Positions 18,785 through 35,756 of a stretch of 45,000 nt of DNA are shown piece after piece. A program made the translations under genes and the position numbers. The first letter of the stretch is position 1. The number at the start of each line of letters is the position of its first letter. The notes beneath the pieces are model-generated. The model made no database searches. It had not been told where the DNA came from and worked only from the letters and a program-made list of their open reading frames with translations. This DNA comes from Leptospira sanjuanensis. GTDB taxonomy: Bacteria; Spirochaetota; Leptospiria; Leptospirales; Leptospiraceae. The stretch covers positions 2,787,501 through 2,832,500 of the forward strand of contig NZ_JAIZBH010000001.1 of assembly GCF_022267375.1 (NCBI RefSeq), read 5' to 3'.

Positions 18785-18882
18785 GGTGCTTCCGCGAACG
18801 GCAACGATCGCTTTGTCGGAAAAACTACGCGGCCGCCCCATCATAAAAGGACGTTTTTTTCAATATCTAAAAAATCCGAAAA

Positions 18883-18899
18883 GTGGAGGAACTCCGGCC
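18883..18899. repeat. dispersed 18-mer, one-base deletion variant
   Basis: GTGGAGGAACTCCGGCC lacks the C of the consensus GTGGACGG. It lies 9 bp from the stop of the solute-binding protein gene. The GGAACTCC core is intact. Confidence 0.65.
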
Positions 18900-18907
18900 G
18901 CTTTCCT

Positions 18908-19957
18908 TTACGGAACCCAATCCGATTTGTTAAAATACTTATCCTCCATTTCGCGCAAAACACCCGAACGATTCAGCTCCGAAAGAAAGAATTCAAAATT
19001 GCGAATCAATACGAGATCTCCGGAGGGAAACGCCGCACTGATATCCTCTCTTTGCACGGGTTCCAAAAGAGGTCGGAAGTTGGACGCGATCGATTTGTCC
19101 TTCAACAACAACCCCTTGATGTAAAAAGAATCCGCAACAAGGCAATTCGCGGTTCCGTTTTTAACGGCTTCCCAAGCGGAAGGTGTATCCCCGTACGTAA
19201 AGATCCGATTGTTCTTAAACTTCTTGAGAAGATATTCGTGCCGATTCGAAAAGGATCGCACCGCAAACGTAACGCCGCTTACATCCGCGAGATCCAAAAT
19301 ATTTCGAAAACTTTGTGTCGTGATGATATTTCCTTCCGGAGGAGGAGGAAGAGAAGTTTTTCGAATCAATGCCGCCGGAGTCGAAATCAAATACGCGGCG
19401 CTGAACTTCACGCGTTTGGATCGTTCGATGTTGCTTGAAATTCCGGACAAGGCCATGTCCGCTTCCTTCTTTTTGATCGCATCCGCAAACTCGTTGAATT
19501 CAGGATATGGAACGAAAGTGAATTTCACTCCTAAAAAATCCGCGTATGCCTTTCCGAGTTCGTAATCAAAACCGGGATATCCTTCCTTTGCATTCGGAAC
19601 ATAAAAGGGTTCGTCCGCCGGATTTCCGGCAACCTTCAATTCCCCCTTTTCCAAAATTTCCTTGAGTCGCGAAGAATTATAAAACTTGAATGTAGCTTCC
19701 TGCGCCTTAACGGGAGAATGCTCCGCTCCGCCGATCGACAAAACGGCCGCCGCGGAACTCAAAAAGAGAAGTTTGACGATCCGGTTCGTCCCGACCCTGT
19801 CCAACGATTTACGGAACTTGGACGGAACTCCGGCCACCTTTCCCCGTATCATTTTCGAAAAAAAAATCTCCGAACTCCCTTGTCCGTTTTCGACGGATTT
19901 GTTGATCCTTTTTTTTGCAAAGGTTCCGACAAAGAATCCGAAAAAAGATCGACTCAT
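18908..19957 (-). CDS. family 3 extracellular solute-binding protein
   Basis: 349 residues if read from ATG 19955-19957, which has GAGG 9 nt upstream overlapping the stop of the acetoacetyl-CoA synthetase gene; ATG 19966 is also possible. The periplasmic binding fold begins LKEILEKGELKVAGNPADEPF, with YPGFDYELGKAYADFLGVKF and MALSGISSNIERSKRVKFS as family motifs. A leader (IVKLLFLSSAAAVLSIGG) starts only near residue 62, leaving an odd N-terminal stretch that contains a copy of the dispersed 18-mer (encoding AGVPS). A TTG at 19804 would place the leader at the N-terminus. Ligand is probably an amino acid or similar polar solute. No permease genes are adjacent. Confidence 0.82.
   Translation of the reverse strand: MSRSFFGFFVGTFAKKRINKSVENGQGSSEIFFSKMIRGKVAGVPSKFRKSLDRVGTNRIVKLLFLSSAAAVLSIGGAEHSPVKAQEATFKFYNSSRLKEILEKGELKVAGNPADEPFYVPNAKEGYPGFDYELGKAYADFLGVKFTFVPYPEFNEFADAIKKKEADMALSGISSNIERSKRVKFSAAYLISTPAALIRKTSLPPPPEGNIITTQSFRNILDLADVSGVTFAVRSFSNRHEYLLKKFKNNRIFTYGDTPSAWEAVKNGTANCLVADSFYIKGLLLKDKSIASNFRPLLEPVQREDISAAFPSGDLVLIRNFEFFLSELNRSGVLREMEDKYFNKSDWVP
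19818..19835. repeat. dispersed 18-mer copy near the start of a coding region
   Basis: TTGGACGGAACTCCGGCC differs from the consensus only at its first base. It encodes AGVPSK in the N-terminal region of the solute-binding protein frame, or lies in its leader if the TTG at 19804 is the true start. Confidence 0.7.
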
Positions 19958-19968
19958 GGAACTCATCC

Positions 19969-21951
<1,983 letters not shown>

Positions 21952-22023
21952 AAAAACTCGATTCTATTTTTTTTCGGTCTCTATTACATTTTTTTCGAAG
22001 GGTCGGGTCAACATGAATTTTGA

Positions 22024-22482
22024 TTGAGAAACAGAACACGTCCAATATGTTTAGAAAAAATAAATCCGAGAAAGCCATTGAACTCATTCGAACACATTCA
22101 CTTTGCCGAAATCATTCTGATCGTATCCGGAATTCTCTACACACTGCACGGATTGATTCACCAATTGATCGTCGGAGCGGCGGTCGGTTTCTTTCAGTTT
22201 CCGGACGAAAGACAATCCCGTTTGATCCTAATGATGTGGATTACCACGGGTGCGTTTATGAGCTTCTTAGGATTTCTTCCCCCGGCATTGATTTTATTTT
22301 TCGGTCCGCAGCCTCCGGTTCTCGCGGCTTTGATTACCGAAGCGATCGCTGTGGGATTTTTAACGCTTCACATTTATCTTTCGGGTTATCGCACACACCC
22401 GCAACCGGTTAAGATCGGATTCTTTTTCAGCCTTGCATTTACGATCGTTTTGGCGGGTTATTTGGTGAGTTTACGGGTTTGA
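22024..22482 (+). CDS. four-helix membrane protein, unknown function
   Basis: 152 residues from TTG 22024, or 134 from TTG 22078, which has a purine-rich GAGAAAG upstream and removes a non-membrane N-terminal stretch. Four hydrophobic segments are visible (IILIVSGILYTLHGLIHQLI, LILMMWITTGAFMSFLGFL, VLAALITEAIAVGFLTLHIYL, IGFFFSLAFTIVLAGYLVSL). No catalytic motif was recognised. It is divergent from the acetoacetyl-CoA synthetase gene. Confidence 0.6.
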   Translation: MRNRTRPICLEKINPRKPLNSFEHIHFAEIILIVSGILYTLHGLIHQLIVGAAVGFFQFPDERQSRLILMMWITTGAFMSFLGFLPPALILFFGPQPPVLAALITEAIAVGFLTLHIYLSGYRTHPQPVKIGFFFSLAFTIVLAGYLVSLRV

Positions 22483-22590
22483 AAGAATTTCAAACACCCG
22501 CCACCGGCTTGAAATTCTATTTGTGCGAAACTTTTAAGACACTATCCATTGACAACAAAAATCCGATTCCAAGTTTAACGATGTATTCCT

Positions 22591-22854
22591 TCATTTTTTA
22601 TTCTGCGTTGTAAGATCTCCGTTTCCGAGTAAAAGTCCAGGAACGCTAATGTCCTCATCCAGTCCATCCCAATGAAGACCGATTCCTCCTCCGCTGATTT
22701 CATATCGTTCTAATTGTTCTTTGTTCGCCTTGCGTAATCTGGGAAAGTAAGCAAGCGGGACTGCTAAAGTTCTACCGTCATACAGAGATAACCAAAGGTT
22801 ATCGTCATCAAACCAAATTTTTTGAGCTTTTGCCTCAGTTACCGAAGAAATCAT
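22591..22854 (-). CDS. DUF2442 protein
   Basis: 87 residues with the DUF2442 pattern: VTEAKAQKIWFDDDNLWLSL, DGRTLAVPLAYFPRL, then WDGLDEDISVPGLLLG. The family is small, cytoplasmic and commonly encoded next to DUF4160. The start overlaps the end of the upstream DUF4160 gene by 20 bp, so the two are translated from one message. The pairing resembles a toxin-antitoxin or small regulatory module, but no activity has been shown that I can cite. Confidence 0.85.
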   Translation of the reverse strand: MISSVTEAKAQKIWFDDDNLWLSLYDGRTLAVPLAYFPRLRKANKEQLERYEISGGGIGLHWDGLDEDISVPGLLLGNGDLTTQNKK

Positions 22855-23080
22855 TCCATTTACCCTGAATCAGATCCAAATTTTTTTCAATCTCTTCTTC
22901 CATCCAATTTAACTCTTTAGAATGAAATCCGTAATTGTCTTCCAATCTTACGTTTGGCCTAAGCCAAAATTTTGCTAATTTTTCCCCTTTTCTCACATGA
23001 ATGTGGACCGGTTCTCGAGGATTTCCTTCGTTTGCAAAGAAAAAGAATTTATAACCGTTTTTTTCAAAGACCTTCGGCAT
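22835..23080 (-). CDS. DUF4160 protein
   Basis: 81 residues. The DUF4160 signature is EPVHIHVRKGEKLAKFWLRP, preceded by KNGYKFFFFANEG, with ELNWMEEEIEKNLDLIQGKW as the C-terminal helix. The HIHV motif may bind a metal or phosphate. It heads the two-gene unit with DUF2442. The surrounding 22.5-23.3 kb is more A/T-rich than the rest of the window, which would fit an acquired module. Confidence 0.85.
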   Translation of the reverse strand: MPKVFEKNGYKFFFFANEGNPREPVHIHVRKGEKLAKFWLRPNVRLEDNYGFHSKELNWMEEEIEKNLDLIQGKWNDFFGN

Positions 23081-23277
23081 TCAACTACTATAGCCGAGAG
23101 TTTATTTCAAGCAATCAATAAACTATTTATATGTTTAGTATCATTGATTCGATCGCGACCGGGCAAAATCTCATTCAACATTTATAATAATAAGGATTGC
23201 AGAAGACAGTCGTTGCTACTTGAACATGAATCTACTCGTTCAGCATTCTTTTCAACATTCCGCTAAATATTCGAAAG

Positions 23278-23748
23278 CTATAATTTTCTAAATCCGAATT
23301 CCAAGATAGATGCACTGAATCGATCGTTTTCCTTCGCACTCAATTTGCGTTCTTTGCGACTCGGAACGAAGAGAAAACAATCGACGTATCGATCTTTATA
23401 AGCGTCGCCGTCTTTGATGGAAAAATGAATTTCTAAAAATATTCTTCCATTTTTAACGACGCTTTTATACTGAATTTCTTTATGATATTCTCCGTTTAGC
23501 TTAACGGAAATGATCGAAGCATATCTGGAGGGAAGAGAATCATTCCCGCCAAGAACGATTTGATAATCGCCTTTTTCTTTCGTTTCCAATCGGGTCGTGA
23601 TTCGTAAATTATCGGCGACGCTAAAATTCATATAAAACGGATAATCGGAAGCGACTTCGTATTTTTGTCGCTCCTCTTCGCTCGATATTTGTTTTACGGA
23701 AAACAAATAAACGAAAAGAAGATTCAGGAAAAGGTAAATTCCGTTCAT
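23278..23748 (-). CDS. exported protein of unknown function
   Basis: 156 residues. The first 20 are hydrophobic (IYLFLNLLFVYLFSV) and look like a signal peptide. The remainder is mostly beta-strand-like with alternating polar and hydrophobic residues (MNFSVADNLRITTRLETKE, IFLEIHFSIKDG). This suggests a beta-sandwich periplasmic protein. No family was recognised. The 197 bp upstream of the DUF4160 gene to its stop contain no evident feature. Confidence 0.55.
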   Translation of the reverse strand: MNGIYLFLNLLFVYLFSVKQISSEEERQKYEVASDYPFYMNFSVADNLRITTRLETKEKGDYQIVLGGNDSLPSRYASIISVKLNGEYHKEIQYKSVVKNGRIFLEIHFSIKDGDAYKDRYVDCFLFVPSRKERKLSAKENDRFSASILEFGFRKL

Positions 23749-23968
23749 AAGTTCTCCACAAAAAAGCGATGGCCCGTAACGTCACAAAATTCAGCGGAAC
23801 GCTCTCTTGGGATCGGGTTCCAAATCCTCCGGCAATAGCGCCGCAACCATTCGCTTGTTACGGAAACGATGATTTTCCAACTTCCTTGGAAGCCAACGCG
23901 ACGCTCCGCTGCCTTTTGGCAATCTCGTTCACTATAACGTGACCCGTAGGAAGCGTTATTGAGTTTTC
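23749..23968. repeat. probable interspersed repeat with a coding-like frame
   Basis: The 220 bp between the exported protein gene and the PTPS gene carry an open minus-strand frame (23745-24080, start inside the PTPS gene) with Arg-rich content such as SERDCQKAAERRVGF. Short inverted elements are visible: CCGTAACGTCAC near 23775 against GTTACGG near 23858, and AACGTGACCCG near 23937. It resembles non-coding repeats that are annotated as short hypothetical proteins in Leptospira genomes (inference from memory, not tested). Confidence 0.4.
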
Positions 23969-24375
<407 letters not shown>

Positions 24376-24538
24376 CTCTTGACTTTCTTTCCCAGGTCTA
24401 TATATTGGAAGCAGCTGCAACTTCGAGGCGGTTTCGGTTCGACGAGACGGCACTCGATTTATTTTTCGCGGTTTGCAGAAGCAAAATATCCGTATCGTTT
24501 GAATTCGAGTGCGGTATTTTAGTGATAGGAGATATTCA

Positions 24539-24766
<228 letters not shown>

Positions 24767-24770
24767 AAAC

Positions 24771-24805
24771 AATCCCGGGGAAAATTCGTTTCTCCGGGGA
24801 TTTTC
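24771..24805 (+). terminator. terminator after the DUF1858 gene
   Basis: AATCCC pairs with GGGATT, and after one G-G mismatch two G-C pairs extend the stem. A TTTTC tract follows at once. The hairpin starts 4 nt after the stop codon. Confidence 0.75.
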
Positions 24806-24933
24806 CTTTCCTAAATCCTCCTTTTTAAAATCCTTTTTCCAATCATTCATCGTCGTAAAAAACGTTTATCGATAGCGATCTTCGTTCTATCGGTTTTCAA
24901 TCAAGCTTCTCTTCTTCAGTTGTTATAGAAACG

Positions 24934-25692
24934 ATGCGCGTGCGACTTTCCTTCTTTCTACATTCGCTACAATGGATCGGAATTTTTTGGTTCTTCGTTT
25001 TCGTTTCGTTCCTCTCCGTCGAAGCGATTCAGATAGAAGTGTTCGTTCCTTTGTGCGACGGAACTCAACTCGCGTGCGGAAAAGGAAAGGCGGGAGATGT
25101 CCGTTCACTCGAAGGAAATCTTTACTGGGGTGCGGCCTACGGCGTGGAATCTTTTTTTAAGAAGGCATCCGGCTACAAAATCGTCGAACGCAACGATGAA
25201 AGACAAGGTTCTCCCGTTTTAAGACGACTTCGAGTGGAACGAATTCCGCACAAGGGAGAACAAAAAGTTTCGATTCTATTTCATGCTTATGCGGGAGACA
25301 AGATCGACGACGCGTTAAACGATTTTTTAAATGCGAGCGCGGGAAACAGCGGATCTGATCTGATCGTATGGGCGGGTCACGATCGATTGATGGATCGTTT
25401 CCCGCCGAATTCGAAACGGTCGTCGAATTCTCCGAAACCGACCGCGGTCTTAGCTTGTGAAAGCGAAAAATACTTCGGCCCCGTTCTGCGATCGATCGGT
25501 TCAACTCCCGTCGTTTTAACGAGAACGTTCATGGCTCCCGAAGCGTATCTGATTCAAGCGTTAGCCGACACCGCCGCCATATCCGGAGTCAAAGACAAAC
25601 GAGCGATTCGATCGGCGTTAGTCGATTCCTATGCAAAATACCAACGCATTTCCAAACGCGCCGCCGGAACCGTGTTTTCGAAATTGGACTAA
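24934..25692 (+). CDS. exported protein with a caspase-like His/Cys pattern
   Basis: 252 residues with an N-terminal hydrophobic segment ([21 protein letters not shown]). The core alternates strands and helices: [20 protein letters not shown], then [14 protein letters not shown] with His149, then [16 protein letters not shown] with Cys175, then [13 protein letters not shown] small residue-Gly-His after one hydrophobic strand and a Cys at the end of the next is the pattern of caspase/CHAT-fold peptidases. This is an inference from motif spacing only; no family was recognised. Cys41 and Cys48 near the N-terminus could pair. It converges on the next gene with a 4-bp overlap. Confidence 0.6.
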   Translation: MRVRLSFFLHSLQWIGIFWFFVFVSFLSVEAIQIEVFVPLCDGTQLACGKGKAGDVRSLEGNLYWGAAYGVESFFKKASGYKIVERNDERQGSPVLRRLRVERIPHKGEQKVSILFHAYAGDKIDDALNDFLNASAGNSGSDLIVWAGHDRLMDRFPPNSKRSSNSPKPTAVLACESEKYFGPVLRSIGSTPVVLTRTFMAPEAYLIQALADTAAISGVKDKRAIRSALVDSYAKYQRISKRAAGTVFSKLD

Positions 25693-26510
25693 AGTTTAAG
25701 AACTCCGCGAGCATGTTCTTCAGAATCGAATACAAACAAAAATCTATTTATTATAGACAATATTGTAGGAAGAGTCCCATCTATTTGACGGCGTATAAGC
25801 ATCCCAATCCATCGCTCATCACATTCCTTCTTATCCGGATCTATAGATAATTTGAATTCATATTTTGAACAGACCAATTCTTCGGCAATTTTTCGCGAAG
25901 TTTCCGCTCCATTGAAATCAGCCCGATTAAAGGCGGCATTCCGATATTCAACAGCTATTTTACGAAAACGTTCTTTGTTTTGCATTATTTCGCGTATGAT
26001 CGAAATCTTATTTCGAAACCACTGTTTCACTTCGGCATCGTATATTTTTTGCATATTCGGATTTCGGAGATAAGAATCACGATCATCCAATATTTTTTTG
26101 AATAATAGAACTATCCCGGAAGGATTATAAAAAACGAAAAAACTGCCGTTCGGTAATTTTTCGATCTTTGTAATAAGAGAGACGCCGATCAGAGTTTGCG
26201 TTGCGGAACCGAGAATCTTAGCGTCTTCGAAATTCCAGTGCAACAAAGCGTCTTGAAAACAGATCGGATTGTTGCAACGGCTTGCATTAAGACTGAAACC
26301 AGACTCTTCCAGTAGAGCGAATACCAACGCACTTTTTGCAAACATCCAAGAAGGATCGTTGCCTAAAAATTCCCACAAAGGATCTTGCTTCGATCTTCCG
26401 ATAAAATCCTGTAGTGAAGCAGAAAATTTAGATTCTTTAGCAAAGCCGGCAAATCCAAAGACGACAATAAAGATTACTGCGAATATTTTCGTAATATTCT
26501 TTTGAATCAT
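25689..26510 (-). CDS. exported protein of unknown function
   Basis: 273 residues. The leader [20 protein letters not shown] is a signal peptide. The body is mostly helical with two Cys pairs ([18 protein letters not shown] and KKECDERW) and aromatic-rich segments. The coding DNA is more A/T-rich than neighbouring genes, which may mean a different origin. Its stop overlaps the stop of the convergent gene at 25692. I do not recognise the family. Confidence 0.6.
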   Translation of the reverse strand: MIQKNITKIFAVIFIVVFGFAGFAKESKFSASLQDFIGRSKQDPLWEFLGNDPSWMFAKSALVFALLEESGFSLNASRCNNPICFQDALLHWNFEDAKILGSATQTLIGVSLITKIEKLPNGSFFVFYNPSGIVLLFKKILDDRDSYLRNPNMQKIYDAEVKQWFRNKISIIREIMQNKERFRKIAVEYRNAAFNRADFNGAETSRKIAEELVCSKYEFKLSIDPDKKECDERWIGMLIRRQIDGTLPTILSIINRFLFVFDSEEHARGVLKL

Positions 26511-26548
26511 AATAAGGTCCTATCCGTTCAAACATAAACCCCGGACGT

Positions 26549-27355
26549 TTACGAAGCGGCGGGAATGTAGTAATACCGAACTCCGGCCTTTCTGAAATAA
26601 TGGCGGATGCGATTGTCTTCGCTTCGAATCTCCGCGTTTTCCAGAGGTTTGAGACCTTTGCGGAACGTTCCTTCGTTGATCTGAAGTATTTCGCCTAACG
26701 TATCAAAGCGGTAGAATTCCAAACCGGTTTCTCGCTTTAAAACGAGCAAGTTCATCGTAAGAAAACTTTCGTTTCGATATTCCTCTTCGGAAAGTCCGTA
26801 TACGAACGCGCTCGGAAAAATTCTGTAAACGGAGCCCTTGTATTCCACCGTGTTTTTTCTACGATCCAAATCCTTGAGAATGGTATAAGAAGAACGATCC
26901 GTGATAAAGTAAATCGTTCCGCAGCGAAACGTAATGTACTGATTTCCTTTTTTACCCGTAGCGGAAGGAAGCACGACTCCGGACGAAATCATATCGCCGG
27001 GAGAATAATGATGTTCGGCAATTTTTCCGAGACGGTTGCGTAAGGATTCGTCGAGGAATTCCACCGAATCGGTTCGTTTCATTTTTCCGAGCTGATGAAA
27101 GATTCGATCGAACTCGTTTTTTTCGTAACCTTTGTTGCGTACGAAGGTATCGAGCTGCTTCTTGAGGGTTTTCAGTCGAATCTGAAAATAAGGAGAATCG
27201 TTTTTCCCGGCGAGATCGAACATCTCGTCCCACAGAGTTTCGAGTTCCCGGATCTCGTCCTTTTGATCGAAGGTCTTTTTTTCGACCTCTTCCAAAATGC
27301 TTTCGAATTTATGTTTTAAATCGAAAAAGAATCGGGAATCTCTAACCGGGTCCAT
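26549..27355 (-). CDS. conserved-looking cytoplasmic protein, unknown function
   Basis: 268 residues with no signal peptide. The N-terminal third is charged and helical ([32 protein letters not shown]), probably a coiled coil. The C-terminal part is mixed ([20 protein letters not shown], then [17 protein letters not shown], a possible winged-helix segment). It follows rodA on the same strand after 75 bp and may be the last gene of the elongasome operon. No function can be named. Confidence 0.6.
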   Translation of the reverse strand: MDPVRDSRFFFDLKHKFESILEEVEKKTFDQKDEIRELETLWDEMFDLAGKNDSPYFQIRLKTLKKQLDTFVRNKGYEKNEFDRIFHQLGKMKRTDSVEFLDESLRNRLGKIAEHHYSPGDMISSGVVLPSATGKKGNQYITFRCGTIYFITDRSSYTILKDLDRRKNTVEYKGSVYRIFPSAFVYGLSEEEYRNESFLTMNLLVLKRETGLEFYRFDTLGEILQINEGTFRKGLKPLENAEIRSEDNRIRHYFRKAGVRYYYIPAAS

Positions 27356-27430
27356 ACGCGTATTTTTATTATCGGACGTTATATCGTTTTTTTCAACGGG
27401 AGAATTTTTAGAAAACGACGCGCCCTAAAC

Positions 27431-30875
<3,445 letters not shown>

Positions 30876-30876
30876 C

Positions 30877-31385
<509 letters not shown>

Positions 31386-31389
<4 letters not shown>

Positions 31390-32492
31390 TGTAAGTCGTC
31401 CTCGCTCGGTGCGGCGGAAGGATTTTTAGGCGCGTTGGTCTGCGGCTTATTGCCGTTAGGCGAAAGAGGATTTTTGGATTGATTCTCTTTTTGACGATCC
31501 TCTCCCGGATAATTGAGTTCTCCGAAATACGGATTTTCGATCGTGATGTTTTGTCCTTCCGGCCAAGTCTCGAGCCATTTTTCCGGCAGCTTGAGAATGA
31601 TCGTTACGCTTTCGAGCATCTCGAAACGAACAAACGGTTTTAAGAATGCGCTCTTGAAACTTCCGTTTCTGGGTCCCTCTTCCGTGATAAGTCCGACGGG
31701 AATTCCCGCGGGAAAAACGCCTCCTCCTCCGGAAGTATAAACCGGTTTCCCGATTTTACTCAAGGACTCCGTGTATTGGATCATCTCGCTCGGTCCCATC
31801 GGATATTCTCCGAAGACTCTCGGATCGATGATGATTCCGCTGTCGATATAGTTCAAGAGAGCTTCCGTTCCCCTTCCCGAGTTTCCGGAAAGATTGGCCC
31901 AAAGATTCGTTTCGGGCATCGAAACTCCCATGTTGAAGTTGGAGTTGATGATCGGTTGTACGACAGCCGATCCACCAGTGACGGCGATCACTTTCCCGAC
32001 AAGCGCCTCGATAATCGCGCCCTTTTGATCCACGGCCCTTGCGGTCACGGGCATGTAGGGCTTGAGTCCCGCGTCCGCGCCCTTATCGATGATGATGGTT
32101 CTATAAATCGAGTTCAAACGAACCGACAAAACTTCGGCTTTGATGCTCGCGTATTTTTGTCTGCTTTGAAAGCGGAGTTCTTTGCGGAGAGAATCGTTTT
32201 CGCGGTTCGCTTTTTCCAAATCCTGAGGAAGAAGTTTGTAATCTTCCATGACCGCAACGCATGAATCCCTTTCCTTGCGGACGGTTTCAAATGATTCTAA
32301 CTTGTTATAAGCGCCTTTGAAAAATCCACCGAAGGAATCGATGGAACCCGAAACGATGTCGCCCACTCTTTGAAAGCTGGCGATTCCACGGACGATCACA
32401 TTGCTTCGGAACGTTAAGGAAAGAATGGAGAATAAAACGCAAAATAGGAGTGAGACCGTCTCTTTACTTCGGCTGAGCTGAAACCATAACAT
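31386..32492 (-). CDS. mreC: rod shape-determining protein MreC
   Basis: 368 residues. One membrane segment near residues 12-32 is followed by a coiled coil ([20 protein letters not shown]) and the MreC beta-barrel domain ([39 protein letters not shown]). MreC lies in the periplasm and links MreB filaments to PBP2. The C-terminal 35 residues are a low-complexity tail rich in Asn, Pro, Lys and Ser that is not part of the fold. About 80 bp separate it from mreB, where one copy of the mini-hairpin lies. Confidence 0.93.
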
Positions 32493-32537
32493 CGAATCTT
32501 CTTTTGCTCCCGGCCGTGGTCCGAACGATTTGACGTT

Positions 32538-32554
32538 CGTCCGGAGTTACGGCC
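32538..32554. repeat. mini-hairpin variant between mreB and mreC
   Basis: CGTCCGGAGTTACGGCC resembles the reverse of the 18-mer with GTTA instead of GTTC. It lies in the only sizeable gap of the mre operon and could tune mreC expression. Confidence 0.5.
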
Positions 32555-32572
32555 CGTTTCGTACGAAACTTC

Positions 32573-33595
32573 TTAACGGATTCCCGGTTTGATGTATTTC
32601 AACTCGTCGAGATACTTTCCGGTTCCGAGCACCACACAAGTCAACGGGTTCTCCGCACGGAAAACGGGAACTCCGGTTTCCTTGGAAAGATACGTTTCGA
32701 GTCCTCGGAGGAGACAACCGCCTCCTGTAAGAACGATTCCTCTTTCCACGATATCGGATGCAAGTTCGGGCGGAGTTCTTTCCAGAACTCGTTTGATTCC
32801 GTCTAAGATTTCGTCTGTCGGTTCTTTGAGGGCTTTGCGGATCTCGTTGGATTCCAACTCGAGCGTTCTTGGTAAACCGGAGATCGCGTCACGACCGCGC
32901 ACTTCCATCGTCTCCGCTTTCTTTTCCGGATACGCGTTTCCTATGGTGAGTTTGATATCTTCCGCAGTTCTTTCCCCGACAACCAAGTTGTATTGGTTTC
33001 TGAGATATTTGATGATTGCCTCGTCGAACTCGTCCCCGCCGGTACGAATGGATTCTGCGATTACCATTCCCCCGAGAGAGATCACCGCAATTTCGGTGGT
33101 TCCACCGCCGATATCCACGATCATGTTTCCGGCAGGTTCGTTGATCGGGATGTTCGCTCCGATCGCAGCGGCAAGCGCTTCTTCGATGAGGAAGATTTCT
33201 CTCGCTCCCGCTTGTTCCGCAGATTCACGAACAGCGCGTCGCTCTACCTCGGTAATTCCGGACGGAACTCCGATCACAATTCTCGGTTTTACGAAAGTGG
33301 TGCGGTTGTGCACTTTCGCGATAAAATAACGGATCATTTTTTCGACGGTTTCAAAGTCTGCGATTACCCCGTCCTTCATCGGACGGATTGCCACGATTTC
33401 GCCGGGCGTTCTACCCAACATACGCTTTGCTTCCTGCCCTACTGCGAGAACCTTACCGGTCGCTGCGTGAACCGCAACTACGGAAGGTTCGGAAAGAACA
33501 ATCCCCTGTCCTTTTACATGCACCAGAGTATTTGCCGTCCCCAGGTCAATTCCCATATCGTTGGAAAACAGGGCATAGAGATTATCAAATATCAT
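32573..33595 (-). CDS. mreB: rod shape-determining protein MreB
   Basis: 340 residues, standard length. Actin-fold motifs are intact: [20 protein letters not shown] (phosphate 1), [39 protein letters not shown] (phosphate 2) and [11 protein letters not shown] (adenosine). It forms filaments under the membrane that steer lateral wall synthesis. The ATG at 33593-33595 has AAAGG about 8-9 nt upstream. It opens the elongasome operon on the minus strand. Confidence 0.97.
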   Translation of the reverse strand: MIFDNLYALFSNDMGIDLGTANTLVHVKGQGIVLSEPSVVAVHAATGKVLAVGQEAKRMLGRTPGEIVAIRPMKDGVIADFETVEKMIRYFIAKVHNRTTFVKPRIVIGVPSGITEVERRAVRESAEQAGAREIFLIEEALAAAIGANIPINEPAGNMIVDIGGGTTEIAVISLGGMVIAESIRTGGDEFDEAIIKYLRNQYNLVVGERTAEDIKLTIGNAYPEKKAETMEVRGRDAISGLPRTLELESNEIRKALKEPTDEILDGIKRVLERTPPELASDIVERGIVLTGGGCLLRGLETYLSKETGVPVFRAENPLTCVVLGTGKYLDELKYIKPGIR

Positions 33596-33602
33596 TTCGT
33601 GT

Positions 33603-33643
<41 letters not shown>

Positions 33644-33701
33644 GAAAACGGAAATTCCTGCAGAACTTTCCGCATTGGACCGGTTTCAATAATTTCAGCG
33701 G

Positions 33702-33757
<56 letters not shown>

Positions 33758-33787
33758 GATTTTAGCGAAAAAGCAATCTGTTCAACC

Positions 33788-35350
<1,563 letters not shown>

Positions 35351-35500
35351 CGTTGTCGCGGCCCGGGTTTTTATAATCAGGAATCGAAAAAGAATCCTTT
35401 CTGAAACGAACGAGATTTTATTCAGAAAAATAAGAGGAGAAGATTTTACAGATGGAATTCCTGGGACATCGTAACGAATCCGCTCTCGCTTTACGAAGAT

Positions 35501-35644
35501 ATGATCGAAATCCTAATCCGCATCCGAGGAAACGAAAAACTATTGGGAATTCTGATTTTAATGTCCGCGTCGATATTTTTCGGTTATCTGCTTGTCTACG
35601 CTCTAACTCGTTTTTCGTCGCATTTGAAAAAAAACGAAGCATAA
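35501..35644 (+). CDS. short membrane protein, probably frameshifted at its start
   Basis: From ATG 35501 this frame gives 47 residues with one membrane helix (LLGILILMSASIFFGYLLVY) and a basic tail. The open frame extends upstream in coding style (WDIVTNPLSLYED) to 35453, where a strong AGGAG site (35434-35438) precedes an ATG at 35452 in another frame. Deleting one G of ATGGAATTCC would join them into a 63-residue protein. The gene therefore looks broken by a one-base insertion, or the sequence has an error. The next gene begins 113 nt later. Confidence 0.55.
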   Translation: MIEILIRIRGNEKLLGILILMSASIFFGYLLVYALTRFSSHLKKNEA

Positions 35645-35756
35645 CGTTAAACGAAGTATCGCCGAAAAAAAAGCGAGAACGAAACTCGGACAACGGGAAA
35701 AGGGTCAAATACATTCAATATTCGGAATATTCTTTGATTAAAAAGGAGAAGGTTGT

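Noticed and set aside
33248..33270. GGACGGAACTCCGATC in mreB as a copy of the dispersed 18-mer
   Set aside because: It encodes the conserved MreB sequence VIGVPSGIT, so protein conservation explains the match.
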